Part shown: piece by piece, positions 34,553 through 43,757 of the stretch | Layout: every line of letters starts with the position of its first letter | How positions within the stretch are numbered: position 1 is the first letter of the stretch | Origin: Chitinophagales bacterium | GTDB taxonomy: Bacteria; Bacteroidota; Bacteroidia; Chitinophagales; Chitinophagaceae | DNA: 64,000 bases | NCBI GenBank assembly: GCA_013298665.1 | Contig: JAAFIK010000005.1 | Coordinates: forward strand, 1-64,000 | Direction: 5' to 3' | Program-made: the position numbers and the translations under genes | Notes under the pieces: generated by a model | The model's database searches: none | What the model saw: only the letters and a program-made list of their open reading frames with translations | What the model was told of the DNA's origin: nothing

Positions 34553-35516
34553 GCACATTTATTTTTTTTGTCCGGCGCTCGTACAACCACCTGATCCAGC
34601 GTTCGGGTAAATACGACAACAGGTAAAGCCCATACCCCTGCACCCGCGTGGGGTACTGCCGCAGCAGGAGCCGCAACGCCACCCGGGCTTTTGCCGGTTG
34701 ATGATTGTCCCAAAGATATTTCTTTGCCAGCAGGGAATGATACGCACCCTCCTTGAGCCGCCCGTTTTCCTGACTGGCCAGTAAGGCCAGCAGTTGCCGG
34801 CCCGCCGCAGCACTCACGCTACCCTCCCGCAGGGCTGTGTGCTTGAGCTGGATAAAAGCAGCGGGGCGCCACTGTTCATCAATGGTTACAGATTGGGGAT
34901 TAAGCCGTACCCGCAACAATACCGCACTGAGGTTATACCCTTTACCAATTGCAAGTACTTTATGCCAGAGCAGGTGATCCTCAAAACTATGGGCATGAAC
35001 ATCATAGCCACCTGCATCCATTACCGCCTGCTTACGGTACATCACACCGGAATGAATAAAAGGACATATCCACAAGGGTAGTTGACGAATCTCCTCATCC
35101 GTATGCGCGGGCAGCCGGTAGGTAAACACATACTCACCTCCTTCACCCGTATAATCGGCATCGCATCCCACAATCACATAATCGGGATGTGTCTGCAAAA
35201 ACGCATACTGCTTTTCCAGCCGTTGCGGCATGCAATAATCATCGGCATCAAAGCGGGCAATATAAGGTGCCGTAGCCAGCGTCAAGCCCGTATTGAGTGC
35301 TGCTGCAATGCCCGTATTAGACTGATGAATGACCCGGATACGGCTGTCGGTAAACTGTTGCAGTACCGCTTCCGTTTCATCGGTTGATCCGTCATTAATG
35401 ATCAGTAATTCGAAACTGGTAAAGGTCTGCGCTAATACAGATTCTATTGCTTCCGCGATATAACCACCCGCGTTACAGGCAGGCATGAGAACAGTTATGG
35501 CAGGCATATTTGTCAT
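34542..35516 (-). CDS. Family 2 glycosyltransferase
   Basis: 324 aa. GT-A domain: ITVLMPACNAGGYIAEAIESVLAQTFTSFELLIINDGSTDETEAVL, ALNTGLTLATAPYIARFDADDYCMPQRLEKQ (DxD-type DADD) and the acceptor stretch WICPFIHSGVMYRK. The C-terminal ~100 residues are helical (TALREGSVSAAAGRQLLALLASQ). Cytoplasmic enzyme adding one sugar of the repeat unit. The start overlaps the stop of the Wzy-like gene as ATGA, and the 3' end overlaps the acyltransferase gene by 11 bp. Confidence 0.92.
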   Translation of the reverse strand: MTNMPAITVLMPACNAGGYIAEAIESVLAQTFTSFELLIINDGSTDETEAVLQQFTDSRIRVIHQSNTGIAAALNTGLTLATAPYIARFDADDYCMPQRLEKQYAFLQTHPDYVIVGCDADYTGEGGEYVFTYRLPAHTDEEIRQLPLWICPFIHSGVMYRKQAVMDAGGYDVHAHSFEDHLLWHKVLAIGKGYNLSAVLLRVRLNPQSVTIDEQWRPAAFIQLKHTALREGSVSAAAGRQLLALLASQENGRLKEGAYHSLLAKKYLWDNHQPAKARVALRLLLRQYPTRVQGYGLYLLSYLPERWIRWLYERRTKKINVHAE

Positions 35517-37153
35517 GCGCCTATGCCCTCCTCCCCTTCTTTAATGTTGAGCAATAACAGCAACTCTGCAAAAGGCAGTACAGACAGTTGCTCAAACCAA
35601 TATTCCATACCACAGGCTCCCAGCACAAGCAATAGTACCGGTATGCCGTAAGTCATCTTTTTATAATGGCGCAGAAAATAGCCGATGTATAAAAAAAAGA
35701 AAGCTGCCAGTCCCGCAATACCATACTCTGCCAGCAACTGGTCATATACCGAATTGGGACTATTGGTTACCGAATGTAATCCATCCGCCCGGGTAAAATA
35801 ATACAGGTAAAGATCGAGATGATTGACGCGGAAATCCGGGTGTATATACGCCCAGCGCCTGGGATAACCACCAGCCACCTGCAACGCTGTTGCCCTGAAG
35901 GCGAGCTTCGATGAAAAATTGCCCATACCCGAACCGGTGAGCCAGTACAGGGGATGCGCCGACAGGTAGCGGATCGTTTGCTGCAGGGCAAGCCACTTGC
36001 CTGGCTTATCCGCAGCAGTGGGCAGCAACATTTTTTCCTCGGCAGCGAACTCCAGCAGTTTTTTTTCGATGGGCGTAGTATCCGGTTTATGCTGGTAAGC
36101 CGGTGTATGAATATTGGCTTGCGGAAGAACAGGTTTTTTATTGACGATGGTTACAGGTGTTGCAACAACAGGCGCAACCGGAGCAGCTTTGGCCAGTAAA
36201 ACCTTATGCATGCTATCCAGATAAAGCAGTGCAGTCTTCTCCCGCCGTTCCCCCGCAGTAAGGATGCTGTCCGGCTTTTCCTGCAGCGGCACCACCTTAC
36301 CCGGAATAACAATGGGCGGGGCAGGCTGATGCGTCAGCCGCTTCCAGGCCTCCGTAACATACTGGTTGTTTTGCGGTGATACCCTCGCCATAAACACCAC
36401 CAGCATCAGCAGACAGACAATGATGATGCTTTTCTGCCTGCCCCGGGTACGGAAAACAAACAACAACACAAGCGTAAATACCAGCAGCAGGTTAACAATA
36501 TTGCTACCCGTCAGCAACAATACCCCCATACAGCAAAGCGTCATGGAAAATTGCCGGCGCCGGAGAAAATAAACCACGCCAAAAGCATTCAGTACCGCAT
36601 TGGTCGTGGAAGTATCAAAGCTGATCCCCCTGATGTAATCGCCGGTACCGATAAAGTACTTCTGGTACTGGCCCTGGTAGCGGTAAGGGTTGATGGTGCC
36701 CGTTTCCCAAACAATACCGGCATATACGGCAATTGAGACAATGATATTGATAATAAAGAAAGCCAGTATTGTGTGATGCAGTTTTTCAGTACCGTTACGT
36801 TCCACGATGGTTTTGATCTGGTGAATGGCCAGCAGCGCCATCAGCCAGTACAGGATACCCAACCCGAGTACCATAGCGTAACCCGGCTGCAGCAGGTACC
36901 CTCCGGTACAGGCGCCAATCAGTGCAATAATGATCACTGCAGGGTAAAATAGTGGCAAACGGGGGTTACGTATCCTGAACCCGGTATGCCGGTTGAACTG
37001 CAACAGGGCAAGCAGCAGGATGGCCGGTACTTTTATCCATACTTTGACATTGAGCAACAGCACAAGAAAGAGCAGGAGTGCCCAGTCAATCGCTCTTGCC
37101 TTTTGTCTTATCTGATCAAAAAAGGGTTGCACCTTCACGCGGTAAATATACAT
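35513..37153 (-). CDS. O-antigen ligase/polymerase-like membrane protein (copy 2)
   Basis: 546 aa. It has ten or more hydrophobic helices: four between residues ~25 and 115, more at ~125-260, and a C-terminal group at ~470-540 (AEYGIAGLAAFFFLYIGYFLRHY). Between them lies an unusually long hydrophilic loop (about 265-460). The Wzy_C-type elements are ISFDTSTTNAVLNAFG and PLYWLTGSGMGNF...VTNSPNSVYDQLLAEYGIAGL. The proline/valine-rich part of the loop (APVAPVVATPVTIVNKKPVLPQ) is atypical. It may polymerise the main chain or ligate it to an acceptor. A small hairpin lies 42 bp upstream of its start. Confidence 0.85.
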   Translation of the reverse strand: MYIYRVKVQPFFDQIRQKARAIDWALLLFLVLLLNVKVWIKVPAILLLALLQFNRHTGFRIRNPRLPLFYPAVIIIALIGACTGGYLLQPGYAMVLGLGILYWLMALLAIHQIKTIVERNGTEKLHHTILAFFIINIIVSIAVYAGIVWETGTINPYRYQGQYQKYFIGTGDYIRGISFDTSTTNAVLNAFGVVYFLRRRQFSMTLCCMGVLLLTGSNIVNLLLVFTLVLLFVFRTRGRQKSIIIVCLLMLVVFMARVSPQNNQYVTEAWKRLTHQPAPPIVIPGKVVPLQEKPDSILTAGERREKTALLYLDSMHKVLLAKAAPVAPVVATPVTIVNKKPVLPQANIHTPAYQHKPDTTPIEKKLLEFAAEEKMLLPTAADKPGKWLALQQTIRYLSAHPLYWLTGSGMGNFSSKLAFRATALQVAGGYPRRWAYIHPDFRVNHLDLYLYYFTRADGLHSVTNSPNSVYDQLLAEYGIAGLAAFFFLYIGYFLRHYKKMTYGIPVLLLVLGACGMEYWFEQLSVLPFAELLLLLNIKEGEEGIGA

Positions 37154-37194
37154 GAAAAAAAATGATCATATTGAATCGCAGCATTGGTCACAAA

Positions 37195-37212
37195 ACCGGC
37201 TGTTCAGCCGGT
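37195..37212 (-). terminator. Hairpin over the stop codon of the methyltransferase (possible attenuator)
   Basis: Perfect 8-bp stem accggctg/cagccggt with a tt loop. It includes the TGA stop (37204-37206) of the upstream gene and is followed on the minus strand by TTTTGTG. Its position inside an otherwise tight operon suggests partial termination or a 3'-end stabiliser. Confidence 0.5.
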
Positions 37213-38040
37213 AATTCCGTTGGTCTTCTTTTTAAGGGTAATAATATAATAGTCGCCCCAGTATTTCCAGGGCCAGCTTTTACAAAGCCTGTTTTCCTGC
37301 TTCACTAACCAGCCATACAAACGGGGATGCCGTTCGGCAAAAAAACTGATGTATGATGGCGGAACAATGGTACACAAACCTTCCAGCCCGGCAACAGCAA
37401 ACTTATCCTGTACACAACGTTTAATGTAACGGGGCGCATAATACCAGCAGGTAAAGGGCAGCCCCTCCACTTTTGCCGGTACGCCCCTCCGGCTGAACCA
37501 GCGCCGGGTAGCTGTACGGAATTTCCCTTTCAGTACCAGCAACGACTCCCACAAACAAAAGCCCGGCATCACCACCAGTACTGCCGATCCGCCTGGTGCC
37601 AGCAGACGATCAAACTGTGACAGTACTTTATAGAGTTCGCCGGTGCAATTCAGTCCGGCAAAATTAGAAAAGATGAGCTGGTAGGGACCCTTGTCCTGCA
37701 GGGTATCTAAGCGGGTATAGGAACAATACTCTGCGAACACCCGGTCTCCAAACCCCGCGGCCGCTGCTTTTTGTCTGAGTTGATCCTGCATACCGGTGGC
37801 GATATCAGTAGCATTGACTGTGCATCCCTGTGCAGCAAGCCATATCGCATCTTCTCCGGTACCGCTGTTAAGCTCAAGTACACGCACACCTCCCTGCACA
37901 AAAGGCTGCAGTACTGCCCGTACACGCGCCCGCTTGTATTGAATGATGGCATCATTGCTGTATTGTGCATCGAAAACCGCCGATTGCTTGCTGAAAGCCA
38001 TCGCCGCCTGTTGTTCCTGTTGTATATGGGGTTGAGACAT
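37204..38040 (-). CDS. Class I SAM-dependent methyltransferase
   Basis: 278 aa. Motif I is VRVLELNSGTGEDAIWLAAQGCTVNATDIATGM, motif II around YQLIFSNFAGLNCTG, and the post-motif LDRLLAPGGSAVLVVMPGFCLWESLLVL is clear. The N-terminus MSQPHIQQEQQAAMAFSKQSAVFDAQYSNDAIIQYKR is the usual lid region of ubiE-like small-molecule enzymes. A basic C-terminal half may contact membrane substrates. It lies 9 bp downstream of the B12-radical SAM gene, so the two probably act in one pathway. Substrate unknown. Confidence 0.85.
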   Translation of the reverse strand: MSQPHIQQEQQAAMAFSKQSAVFDAQYSNDAIIQYKRARVRAVLQPFVQGGVRVLELNSGTGEDAIWLAAQGCTVNATDIATGMQDQLRQKAAAAGFGDRVFAEYCSYTRLDTLQDKGPYQLIFSNFAGLNCTGELYKVLSQFDRLLAPGGSAVLVVMPGFCLWESLLVLKGKFRTATRRWFSRRGVPAKVEGLPFTCWYYAPRYIKRCVQDKFAVAGLEGLCTIVPPSYISFFAERHPRLYGWLVKQENRLCKSWPWKYWGDYYIITLKKKTNGITG

Positions 38041-38049
38041 GGCGCAGCA

Positions 38050-39510
38050 TTATTGTTTTTCTAATTGATGCAGACGGTACCTCGCCGCCCAGGTGGCCGG
38101 TACAAAATACAATCCGCTCAGTGCTTTCCGAAGCATGGCGAAACGCATCCGGAAAGGACGAAGGAATAGCTGTTTCAGGTTTTCCCCTGCAAGGTGCATC
38201 CGGTACGATTGGTGTACATACCGGTGCAACTGTTTATAAAAAGCCGGGGGGAAAGTATTGCTGAACATCAGCGCCAATTCATCAGAATCGGTCCAGTTTG
38301 TTTTCTCTGTAAGCTGTGCTTTTACCCGTTCAAAAAAAACTGTACCCGGCAGCGGATAAGAAACAGAGATCCCGATTTCATAGGGCAGCAAAGTATTGAT
38401 CATCTGTACGGTGGATTCAATATCCTCTCGTGTTTCACCCGGATAACCAAACTGTATAAAGAAAGAAGCTTTAATACCCGTCTTCTTCAGCAGTCTTGTC
38501 GCTTCATAAATCTGTGGCACAGTAGTACCCTTATCCATTGCATCCAGTATTTTTTGCGAACCACTTTCTGCACCCATCCAGATATTGGAACAACCCGCCC
38601 GTGCCAGGTGGCGCACATTGTCTTCCTGCAATAAAAGATCAACACGGCTCTGTATCTTAAACGAAAACTTTAGTTGCTTTTCTTCCACCAGGTCTGCAAA
38701 AGCTCTGACCCAGCCGGGCTTTAACCCAAATATATCATCGCAGAACCAGATATGGTCAAACGCATAATTCGCTTTGAGGAAGAGCAGTTCTTCCACCACA
38801 TTTTCGGGCGATCTTGTGTTGTACCGGTTGCCATAGATGGGTTTGGCGCACCAGTTGCACTTGAAAGGACAGCCCCGGGTGGTACCCATATTCATCGAGA
38901 AATAACCCATGCTGTTCATCCACATATCACGGTAGGGATCCATATCAATAATATCCCAGGCAGGGAAAGGGAGACTGTCAAGTTCCTTCATCACGGGCCG
39001 GCCAGGTGTTTTAACCAGCGTATGCCGGTCATAATAGGCAAGTCCGGCAATACCACTGTAATCAGTCTGCTGATGATCAAGCGCGTGCAACAGTTCCAGC
39101 AAAGTTTGTTCCCCCTCCCCAATCAGTATAAAATCGGCTCCCTGATCGAGATACCGTTTATATTGATCCGCGGCATCAGAGCTGCACACCACCACAACAC
39201 AGCCCCTGGCTTTGGCATGGGTAATCATCCGGAATGCAGCATCCCGCATATTCGTAAGACACATTTTGGTAAGGTAGTTGAAGCCATCATCCCACAATAC
39301 AAAATAACGTGGCTGTTCCTTTTCAAGATGGGGCAGCAGCGCTTCAGACGTTTCAGCAAACATCGTATCGAAAAGGGATACCGTATAACCATTCACCCTC
39401 GCAAGCGCCGCCGCATAAAGGGTTCCCAATGGGGCATAAGGCTGCGCGTTGTTCCATTGCTTGGGATCGAAGCGGAGAAAATAGGAATGTGAAAAAAGAA
39501 TATCGCGCAT
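38050..39510 (-). CDS. B12-binding radical SAM protein (copy 1)
   Basis: 486 aa. Residues ~1-165 form a cobalamin-binding Rossmann domain (YAPLGTLYAAALARVNGYTVSLFDTMF, GADFILIGEGEQTLLELLHAL). The radical SAM core follows, with CxxxCxxC in TTRGCPFKCNWCAKPIYGNRYNTRSPENVVEEL. Conserved barrel elements are HIWFCDDIFGLKPGW, IWMGAESGSQKILDAMDKGTT and FFIQFGYPGETREDIE. Such enzymes do methylations or rearrangements on unactivated carbons, using a 4Fe-4S cluster, SAM and cobalamin; they are common in lipid, hopanoid and antibiotic pathways. Substrate unknown here. Confidence 0.9.
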   Translation of the reverse strand: MRDILFSHSYFLRFDPKQWNNAQPYAPLGTLYAAALARVNGYTVSLFDTMFAETSEALLPHLEKEQPRYFVLWDDGFNYLTKMCLTNMRDAAFRMITHAKARGCVVVVCSSDAADQYKRYLDQGADFILIGEGEQTLLELLHALDHQQTDYSGIAGLAYYDRHTLVKTPGRPVMKELDSLPFPAWDIIDMDPYRDMWMNSMGYFSMNMGTTRGCPFKCNWCAKPIYGNRYNTRSPENVVEELLFLKANYAFDHIWFCDDIFGLKPGWVRAFADLVEEKQLKFSFKIQSRVDLLLQEDNVRHLARAGCSNIWMGAESGSQKILDAMDKGTTVPQIYEATRLLKKTGIKASFFIQFGYPGETREDIESTVQMINTLLPYEIGISVSYPLPGTVFFERVKAQLTEKTNWTDSDELALMFSNTFPPAFYKQLHRYVHQSYRMHLAGENLKQLFLRPFRMRFAMLRKALSGLYFVPATWAARYRLHQLEKQ

Positions 39511-39565
39511 ACGCTAAATTAATGTTTTTGTTATACTACCGGTTGATGTGCACCACCTGCCCCTG

Positions 39566-40606
39566 TCAGCTACTCAGCGGCAGGTGAAGATAACACACAC
39601 ACTTTGCACAGGTCGTATCCTTTTGTACATCCAACTGTTTGCGGAAGGCAATGGCCTCAGCACTATTGAGGATATCGGGTAGTGACGCCTCGTGAATATT
39701 ACCAATGCCCGCATGAAAAAAACAAGGCCGGACTGTTCCATCCGCCTCAATTACCGTTGATACCCAGGGGGCATTGCAGTGCTTGTACGGAAAAGGATTC
39801 TTTCCATAAAAAGCCGCATAGTAATCGTATATCTGCTGTAGTTTAAGCGGCGATTCTGCAACAAATGTTCCATCATTGATGCCAGCCGATTGGCGGATCA
39901 CCTCATGCACAATTTCCTGTAATGCAGGCAACTGCTCAGCCGTCAGCAATATCTCATGCTGCCGCTCTGTACCCCATGCCTGTTCGCGGTTGAAGGCATG
40001 GCTGCTCACATCGGCCGGCAAAAAACTGATCTGTTGAACCCCGATCATTTCGGCAGCGCTGATGATTGACGGCCAGTGCATAAAATTGAGCTGGTGAATA
40101 ACCGTTCTTGCCGTAATCCTGAACCCGGGAGCCAGTGTGTGAACAGCGGCAATACCATCGGCCATTTTACGGTATGCCCCGGGTATATTACGGATGGCAT
40201 CATGCAATGCTTCATCACCATCAAGCGAAACAATCACTTCATCTATGCAATCCACAACAGCAGCAGCATGCTTTTGCAGCAGCAATCCTGTACTGAGCAG
40301 GCTTACACGCAACCCGTTCCTGCGCAAGAGGCGGCAAAGTGCAAAACAATGTTTATTGAGCAGGGCCTCCCCGCCAGACAATACAACCGTATGCGTACGC
40401 CATTTGACAAGCGCATCCACCAACGGGGCAATGGCTTCCGGGCTAAGTTCTTTGAGATTGGCATTGTCCTTCCAGATATCACACATTACACACCGGCAAT
40501 TGCAGGCGCTATGAGGCATGAGTATAACAATGGGCAATGCCGAAATGCGATGCGTCTGCTGTGTACGGTATCGTTGAAAAAGATATGGCAGCGACGGTAC
40601 ACGCAT
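39566..40606 (-). CDS. Radical SAM protein with SPASM-type C-terminus
   Basis: 346 aa. The N-terminal cluster is HSACNCRCVMCDIWKD (CxxxCxxC). A TIM-barrel core follows with LSGGEALLNKHCFALCRLLR, VIVSLDGDEALHDAIRNIPGAYRKMADGI and ITARTVIHQLNFMHWP. The C-terminus has a cysteine set like SPASM/Twitch domains (KHCNAPWVSTVIEADGTVRPCFFHAGIG and CAKCVCYLHL). SPASM enzymes act on peptides, sugars and other substrates. No precursor peptide gene is visible nearby, so a sugar or lipid is more likely than a peptide (inference). The start overlaps the stop of the methyltransferase by 1 base. Confidence 0.9.
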   Translation of the reverse strand: MRVPSLPYLFQRYRTQQTHRISALPIVILMPHSACNCRCVMCDIWKDNANLKELSPEAIAPLVDALVKWRTHTVVLSGGEALLNKHCFALCRLLRRNGLRVSLLSTGLLLQKHAAAVVDCIDEVIVSLDGDEALHDAIRNIPGAYRKMADGIAAVHTLAPGFRITARTVIHQLNFMHWPSIISAAEMIGVQQISFLPADVSSHAFNREQAWGTERQHEILLTAEQLPALQEIVHEVIRQSAGINDGTFVAESPLKLQQIYDYYAAFYGKNPFPYKHCNAPWVSTVIEADGTVRPCFFHAGIGNIHEASLPDILNSAEAIAFRKQLDVQKDTTCAKCVCYLHLPLSS

Positions 40607-41289
40607 TACAGGTAATGGTTTTTAATAACAACATGATAAAAGGGTGACCTGTGCTTCCGCAGACGGTTAACCAGACGCGCAGGGTCATACAAAAACCGGA
40701 TGCAAAAAGATTCCAGTTCAGCAAAACTGTGGTGAAAGTACTCCCGCGCCATATCAGGAAAACCAAGACCCGTATAATAGTTTTTTGTTCTTATTGCCGC
40801 AGCACTCACGGCCCGGGGCTGGTAAAACGGACTGTCGATCAGGTGTATTTCTCCATAAAGATTGGTATGCTGCATGGCGAGTCCGAGTATGGCTTTCAAC
40901 GAAGGGAAATATTGTATGCTCGCAGCAAAAAGGATAAGGTCGTAATGCTGACCTGCAATGAGGTCATTGCGCAGATCGCCCGGCACAAACCGGAGGTTGG
41001 GTTGAAAGGCGAATACCCTTTTTGCCTGTTCCAGTTCGGTAATATTGATGTCAATACCCGTTACCTGCCAGTCTGCCTCTGCTGCCGCAATCTTTGCAGA
41101 AAGCCATCCATTGCCACAACCCACTTCCAGGATACTGAGCGGGGTCGAACGCTTCCGGGCATAACGGATAAAACGATCAGCCGATTGCTTACGCAGCAGC
41201 CATTCCTGGTGATGCGGGTGTGCCCCGGGCAAATCGGGCAACAGCTCCAATTCGGCATCGGTGTACAGTCTTCCCTCTTTTTCACGCAA
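40606..41289 (-). CDS. Class I SAM-dependent methyltransferase with unclear start
   Basis: 227 aa from TTG 41289. SAM-binding motif: LSILEVGCGNGWLSAKIAAA, then QVTGIDINITELEQAKRVF and FVPGDLRNDL, with DLILFAASIQYFPSLKAILGLAMQHTN. The same frame stays open and protein-like upstream to an in-frame TAA at 41380 (reading NTLHNIPLSAAPFSAEEF then TRQYCALREKEGRLYTD), so the protein probably begins nearer 41376. No ATG, GTG or TTG is available there. Either a rare start codon or a 5' frameshift is implied. It overlaps the SPASM gene by one base (TAATG). Substrate unknown. Confidence 0.8.
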   Translation of the reverse strand: MREKEGRLYTDAELELLPDLPGAHPHHQEWLLRKQSADRFIRYARKRSTPLSILEVGCGNGWLSAKIAAAEADWQVTGIDINITELEQAKRVFAFQPNLRFVPGDLRNDLIAGQHYDLILFAASIQYFPSLKAILGLAMQHTNLYGEIHLIDSPFYQPRAVSAAAIRTKNYYTGLGFPDMAREYFHHSFAELESFCIRFLYDPARLVNRLRKHRSPFYHVVIKNHYL

Positions 41290-41402
41290 TGCACAATATT
41301 GCCGGGTAAACTCTTCTGCGGAAAATGGTGCAGCGGAAAGTGGTATGTTGTGCAGCGTATTGATAAAATACCGTATAAATTATTGACCTGTAAAGCCACC
41401 CG

Positions 41403-42902
41403 TCAGAAGCCCTGTATCTCCGGTTGCCGGTAATGCCAGAGGCGTTGCAGCAATTTTATTTCGTAGGGATGATGATAAAAATTGAGGCGGTAACGCAGCC
41501 TGGACGACAACTGCACCAACATCCGCTTCACACTGCCCATCCGGATATCCGTAACAGTAGGATAGGCGCCATTGAGTACCGTTTCAAAATTGCGGATCTT
41601 ATCCACCATCTCTGCCGTAAGCCAGGGTGTGAGCGGGTTCTTGCGCAAATCAAACTTTTCCCATTGCGGGTTGACCCATTCATCAAGCGTTTGCGGAAAA
41701 CGAAAACCCGCTGCCTGTACCTCCTTAAACAGTGTTGATCCCTCAGTGGGAACCGGACTGTAAATATAAATGACGATTTCTGTTGCAGGATTAGCCAGCT
41801 TTACTTTTTTGATAAAGGCGATATCAAAATCAATCTGTGCCATGACCTGCTCCGGTGTTGCAGCAGGTGTACCCAACACAAAAGAATATTCCGGAACGAT
41901 ATTGAACTGCTTCAGCCGGGCTGCAAAACGCAGTATCTGCTCCCCCGTTTGTGTACCCCCCTTATCCATCTGCTCCAATATTTTATCGTTACCACTCTCT
42001 GCACCAAAAAAAATCATCCGGCATCCCGAGTCGCTGATGAGCTGAAGACTTTCATCCGGGTACTTATCCATCGTATCAATACGCGCCATCCCCCACCATT
42101 GCATCCGCTCGGGTTGGATGAGCCGGGCAAAAGCCACTGCCCGCTTTTCTGACACAAAAAAGTTATTGTCGTGAAACTCTATGGCATCTGCACCCCATCT
42201 GTCCTTGATATACTTAACATCCCTGTAAACCGCTTCGGCAGATTTCCCTTTCCACCGGGCTTCAAAAATGGGTACCACCGCACAGAAAGAACAGGTAAAA
42301 GGACACCCGATACTCGAATGATAGGCCATGGTCTTATTACCAAGGTAAGTTTTGCCCAGGTATTTCGGTATGGGGTACCGGGCATCAAGTTTATCGTAAG
42401 GCAGGGCAGGAAGCAGATCCTGATCAGGGATATCTGTCTTAGGGTTTCTGATAATCGTATCCCCCGATTTGAAAATGAGGTTTTTAATCAGTTCGTAGGG
42501 CTGGTTCTGCTCCAAAGCATCGATGAGTTGAGGAAAGGCATAATCGCCCGGACCATTGATCACAAAATCAACATAACCCGCATCCAGTGCCGTACGGTAG
42601 TGGATGGAAGGGAAATAACCACCCCAGATCATAACAGTATGCGGAAAATCAGTCTTAATGGCTTTAGCGATCGGAACAGCCTGCTTTGTCTGGGGACCGG
42701 GCATAACAGTGAAACCGATGTACCGGAATTCACCAGTGGCCAACAGGTCAAATATGTGTTTGCAGGGATCCGGCTCCCGGTTTCCGTCCACAATCACCCA
42801 TTCGTACCTGCCATCTACCGATGCCGCAATCTGCAACAAAGCATTGGGTATCCTGTGCTTTGCGTCTGCGCTTTTGGGATTAAACAACAGTACCTTATTC
42901 AT
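41403..42902 (-). CDS. B12-binding radical SAM protein (copy 2)
   Basis: 499 aa. The N-terminal cobalamin domain opens MNKVLLFNPKSADAKHRIPNALLQIAASVDG and includes IGFTVMPGPQTKQAVPIAKAIK and VMIWGGYFPSIH. The radical SAM motif is SIGCPFTCSFCAVVPIFEARWKGKS (CxxxCxxC). Further core elements are IEFHDNNFFVSEKRAVAFARLI, MIFFGAESGNDKILEQMDKGG and YSFVLGTPAATPEQVM. It shares layout with the enzyme at 38050 but is clearly diverged. It is the first gene of the leftward radical SAM/methyltransferase block and faces the divergent methyltransferase-amidohydrolase operon across 123 bp. Confidence 0.9.
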   Translation of the reverse strand: MNKVLLFNPKSADAKHRIPNALLQIAASVDGRYEWVIVDGNREPDPCKHIFDLLATGEFRYIGFTVMPGPQTKQAVPIAKAIKTDFPHTVMIWGGYFPSIHYRTALDAGYVDFVINGPGDYAFPQLIDALEQNQPYELIKNLIFKSGDTIIRNPKTDIPDQDLLPALPYDKLDARYPIPKYLGKTYLGNKTMAYHSSIGCPFTCSFCAVVPIFEARWKGKSAEAVYRDVKYIKDRWGADAIEFHDNNFFVSEKRAVAFARLIQPERMQWWGMARIDTMDKYPDESLQLISDSGCRMIFFGAESGNDKILEQMDKGGTQTGEQILRFAARLKQFNIVPEYSFVLGTPAATPEQVMAQIDFDIAFIKKVKLANPATEIVIYIYSPVPTEGSTLFKEVQAAGFRFPQTLDEWVNPQWEKFDLRKNPLTPWLTAEMVDKIRNFETVLNGAYPTVTDIRMGSVKRMLVQLSSRLRYRLNFYHHPYEIKLLQRLWHYRQPEIQGF

Positions 42903-43025
42903 TGTAGTATCTTAACGCAACAACAATCGTTCCGGTTGCCTCCCGCCTGCAAAGAGGCAACCCGGAGTCAAGACCCTCCGTTATTGCTTTTTTAGTTATT
43001 TTTATCTTTTCACGCACAATTACAC
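42903..43025. promoter_or_regulatory. Divergent promoter region with hairpin
   Basis: 123 bp between two divergent operons. It holds an interrupted inverted repeat (ccggttgcctc 42932-42942 / gaggcaacccgg 42954-42965, one bulge) and, for the rightward operon, TATCTTTT (43003-43010), one base from the -7 consensus, 16 bp before the ATG at 43026. No reliable -33 was seen. Confidence 0.4.
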
Positions 43026-43757
43026 ATGTCTGTATTTCAACGGTTTCGCCGGCTTTTCCGGCACCACACCCCCGCCAGGCAGGCTTATGACCAGTGGGCA
43101 CCAGGTTATGATGACCAGCCTGGCAACCTGATGCTGGCATTAGACCAGCTTGTTTTCTCAAATGTACTGCGGCAAACCGACCTGTACAATAAAAATGTGG
43201 TGGACATTGGCTGTGGTACCGGTCGGCACTGGCCCCTCTTGCTTGCACAAAAGCCCGCTTCACTATCAGGGTACGATGTAAGCGAAGGCATGCTTGCCCG
43301 GTTGCGGCTGAAATACCCTGCCGCCACATTATCACGCATACAGAAAGATGTACTGACAGCAGAAGCCGACCAGAGTTGTGATGTACTGGTATCTACACTC
43401 ACCATTGCGCATATACCAGATGCCCGGAAGGCCTTCCGTGAATGGGCGCGTATACTCCGCCCCGGGGGCGATATTCTCCTTACCGACTATCACCCCGATG
43501 CACTCGCAAAAGGCGCAAGCAGAAGTTTTGAAACAGGCGGTAAAAAGATCACCATCCGCAACCATGTCCATTCACTGGAAGATATTCAGCAATGGGCAGC
43601 CCGGGCAGGCCTCAGTATAGTTGCTCAGCTCGAAAAAAATATCGATGAAACCGCACGCCCCTATTATGCTGCACAGGGGGCGCTGGCACTGTATGAACAA
43701 TATAAGGGTACCCCGATTATTTATGCCATGCACCTTAAAAAAGAATATGGCGTATAA
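43026..43757 (+). CDS. Class I SAM-dependent methyltransferase
   Basis: 243 aa. The opening RQAYDQWAPGYDDQPGNLMLALDQLVFSNVL is typical of ubiE/bioC-like enzymes. Motif I VVDIGCGTGRHWPLLL, then SGYDVSEGMLARLRLKYP, LVSTLTIAHIPDARKAFREWARILRPGGDILLTDYHPDALAKGASRSF. All SAM-binding residues look intact. It starts a rightward three-gene operon and overlaps the amidohydrolase gene by 11 bp, so the two products probably act on the same compound. Substrate unknown. Confidence 0.88.
   Translation: MSVFQRFRRLFRHHTPARQAYDQWAPGYDDQPGNLMLALDQLVFSNVLRQTDLYNKNVVDIGCGTGRHWPLLLAQKPASLSGYDVSEGMLARLRLKYPAATLSRIQKDVLTAEADQSCDVLVSTLTIAHIPDARKAFREWARILRPGGDILLTDYHPDALAKGASRSFETGGKKITIRNHVHSLEDIQQWAARAGLSIVAQLEKNIDETARPYYAAQGALALYEQYKGTPIIYAMHLKKEYGV

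Noticed and set aside
39511-43025. RiPP precursor peptide near the radical SAM enzymes
   Set aside because: Spacers are only 55, 26 and 123 bp and hold no short gene with a leader/core pattern; the SPASM enzyme therefore lacks a visible peptide substrate here.
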